From CAZJDM01 sp964544765 (GTDB lineage: Bacteria > Bdellovibrionota_B > Oligoflexia > CAYFLR01): a DNA stretch of 7,699 nucleotides. Positions 6,802 through 7,699 of this stretch are shown here, piece by piece. Under the pieces are notes generated by a model that saw only the letters and a program-made list of their open reading frames with translations, did no database searches and was not told the origin of the DNA. The translations under genes were made by a program, and so were the position numbers. Each line of letters starts with the position of its first letter. Position 1 is the stretch's first letter. Location of the stretch: the NCBI GenBank assembly GCA_964544765.1, contig CAZJDM010000192.1, positions 1 to 7,699 on the forward strand, in the 5' to 3' direction.

Positions 6802-7609
6802 TTAGCGAATCTTAACCACCATTCCAGCTTGTGACACTTGTGCTAATGGGACATTAAACACCTCAGGTTCAGCGAGTAAGAATTCCTTTACAAAGTTTGT
6901 ATAACCTAATGTGGTCTTAAAATCCTTGTGCCCGGCTAATTCTTTAACTCGCAGCCAATCTTCAGGCTTTCTCATTAGATAATGAGTTATGTAGACATCT
7001 CTTAACCCGTGAAGTCCAATATTTTTCACTCCAGCTCTTTTACAACACCGTCCAAAGTCTCTTCTAACATCATCATAACTGAGTGGATGACCTTTTTGAT
7101 CAGCAAAAACTACTACTTGGTTTCGTTTTGCAATTCTTTTATTATCAGAAATGATTTTCAAGACCGTGGAATTTAGTGGAATATTACGAACAGATCCATG
7201 TTTTGGAGGACTAAAACGCGATTCCTCTGTTTTCCATTGTTCGTCTATAACCGCAATGGCTTTCCCAAAATTAGAGCTTATTTTGCTAAACTTCAGACCC
7301 AAAGCCTCCCCTATCCGAAGACCGGTGTTAATCAAAAGAGCATAAAGTGAAATAAAATCAGTATCAAAATTAGTATTAATAAAGATTTGAATCTCCTCAT
7401 CTGACCAGAATTTTACTTCTTTCTTTTTCTCTCGCAACTCGCAACTTAGATATTCCATCTACCGGATTTGAATTGATCAGATTATATGACTTCATAGCAT
7501 CATTAAAAATCTTATGAAGTAAGGCCCTTGTTCTATTAATAGTACTATTGGATAAAGTCTGAGCTTTAGAATCTTGATCAAGATACTTTCTGACTGTTTC
7601 TCTGGCCAA
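6802..7609 (-). pseudogene. Tyrosine-recombinase integrase, frameshifted and missing its normal N-terminus
   Basis: Phage/island integrases of this family catalyse site-specific recombination, often at tRNA genes. The catalytic domain is read in one frame from about 7428 down to the TAA at 6802-6804. Numbered from the ATG at 7458, its active-site set is complete: R48 in TGLRIGEALGL, K86 in PPKHGS, H150 and R153 in HGLRD, H177 in LAGHKDF and the nucleophile Y186 in TTLGYTNF. The end of the core-binding domain (STINRTRALLHKIF through NSNPVDGISKLRVARE) is in another frame at about 7558-7427. Dropping one base from the T5 run at 7424-7428 joins them smoothly as RVAREKKEVKFWSDEE. About 100 residues normal for the N-terminal arm/core are absent, replaced by an unrelated-looking HTH. 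The gene points toward tRNA-Phe, suggesting an island extending to the right. A sequencing error could mimic the frameshift but not the missing N-terminus. Confidence 0.85.
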
Positions 7610-7699
7610 GCCAAGTCTATTTGCTATTTTTGATATAGAAAGTTTCTAGTATGATCAAATCTTGAGTATTTTTAACAAAAAAGTGTACCAATTTTTTGT
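7580..7699 (-). pseudogene. Helix-turn-helix fragment resembling the N-terminus of IS21-family IstA transposase
   Basis: Read on the minus strand, 7645-7580 encodes KLSISKIANRLGLARETVRKYL (split here as KLSISKIANRL + GLARETVRKYL), a strong match by eye to the HTH at the start of IS21-type IstA proteins. The same frame continues upstream as KNWYTFLLKILKI with two in-frame stops (TGA at 7657-7655 and TAG at 7648-7646) before the HTH, and it runs off the right edge. Downstream the frame passes directly into integrase core-binding sequence at about residue 18 from the TTG at 7609. The rest of IstA is missing. I read this as a deletion junction between a transposase remnant and an integrase remnant. 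Alternatives are an unusual recombinase with its own HTH or another HTH protein. Family assignment is by recollection, not by search. Confidence 0.45.

Noticed and set aside
7151..7345. Plus-strand 64-codon frame
   Set aside because: It is antisense to the catalytic region of the integrase remnant, whose motifs are unmistakable.
7424..7428. Programmed +1 frameshifting in the integrase
   Set aside because: There is no stop-codon or rare-codon slip context at the run. The gene also lacks its N-terminus, so ordinary decay is simpler.

Overview
The window is AT-rich chromosomal DNA from a Gram-negative bacterium. Two things support this: an undecaprenyl/phospholipid/isoprenoid block (uppS-cdsA-dxr-rseP) and type IV pilus (or related type II secretion) machinery genes. 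The tRNA-Phe gene does not encode its 3' CCA, which argues against typical enteric gammaproteobacteria. The overall look would fit an AT-rich delta-like or Bdellovibrio-like lineage, but I cannot fix the taxon from sequence alone.

Positions 1-3345 hold a leftward (minus-strand) operon. It starts with uppS (isoprenyl transferase) and continues through cdsA (CDP-diglyceride synthase), dxr (DXP reductoisomerase) and the 5' part of rseP (site-2 zinc metalloprotease), which runs off the left edge. Gaps are about 27-35 bp, so co-transcription is likely. Dxr feeds the MEP pathway, whose C5 units UppS joins into the C55 carrier lipid. CdsA makes CDP-diacylglycerol for phospholipids, and RseP acts in envelope stress signalling. 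A divergent spacer of about 137 bp follows.

Positions 3483-6572 hold two rightward genes: a PilB/GspE-type assembly ATPase and a PilC/GspF-type inner-membrane platform protein. They are separated by an unusual pyrimidine-rich spacer that contains a good promoter candidate for the second gene. No pilT lies between them.

Positions 6590-6755 are a compact tRNA-Phe(GAA) unit with a promoter candidate and a strong hairpin-plus-T-run terminator. Next to it, on the minus strand and running to the right edge, is a decayed tyrosine-recombinase (phage/island integrase) gene. It has all its catalytic residues but carries a +1 frameshift in a T5/A5 run and lacks its normal N-terminus. Just upstream of it is a fragment that reads like the helix-turn-helix of an IS21-type IstA transposase and is interrupted by stops. 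The likely history is a mobile element integrated at tRNA-Phe and now degrading.

I see no convincing new biological system here. The points most worth checking are the tRNA-Phe integration scar, its chimeric integrase/IstA junction, the tandem repeat beside it, and a 15-residue insertion in Dxr.
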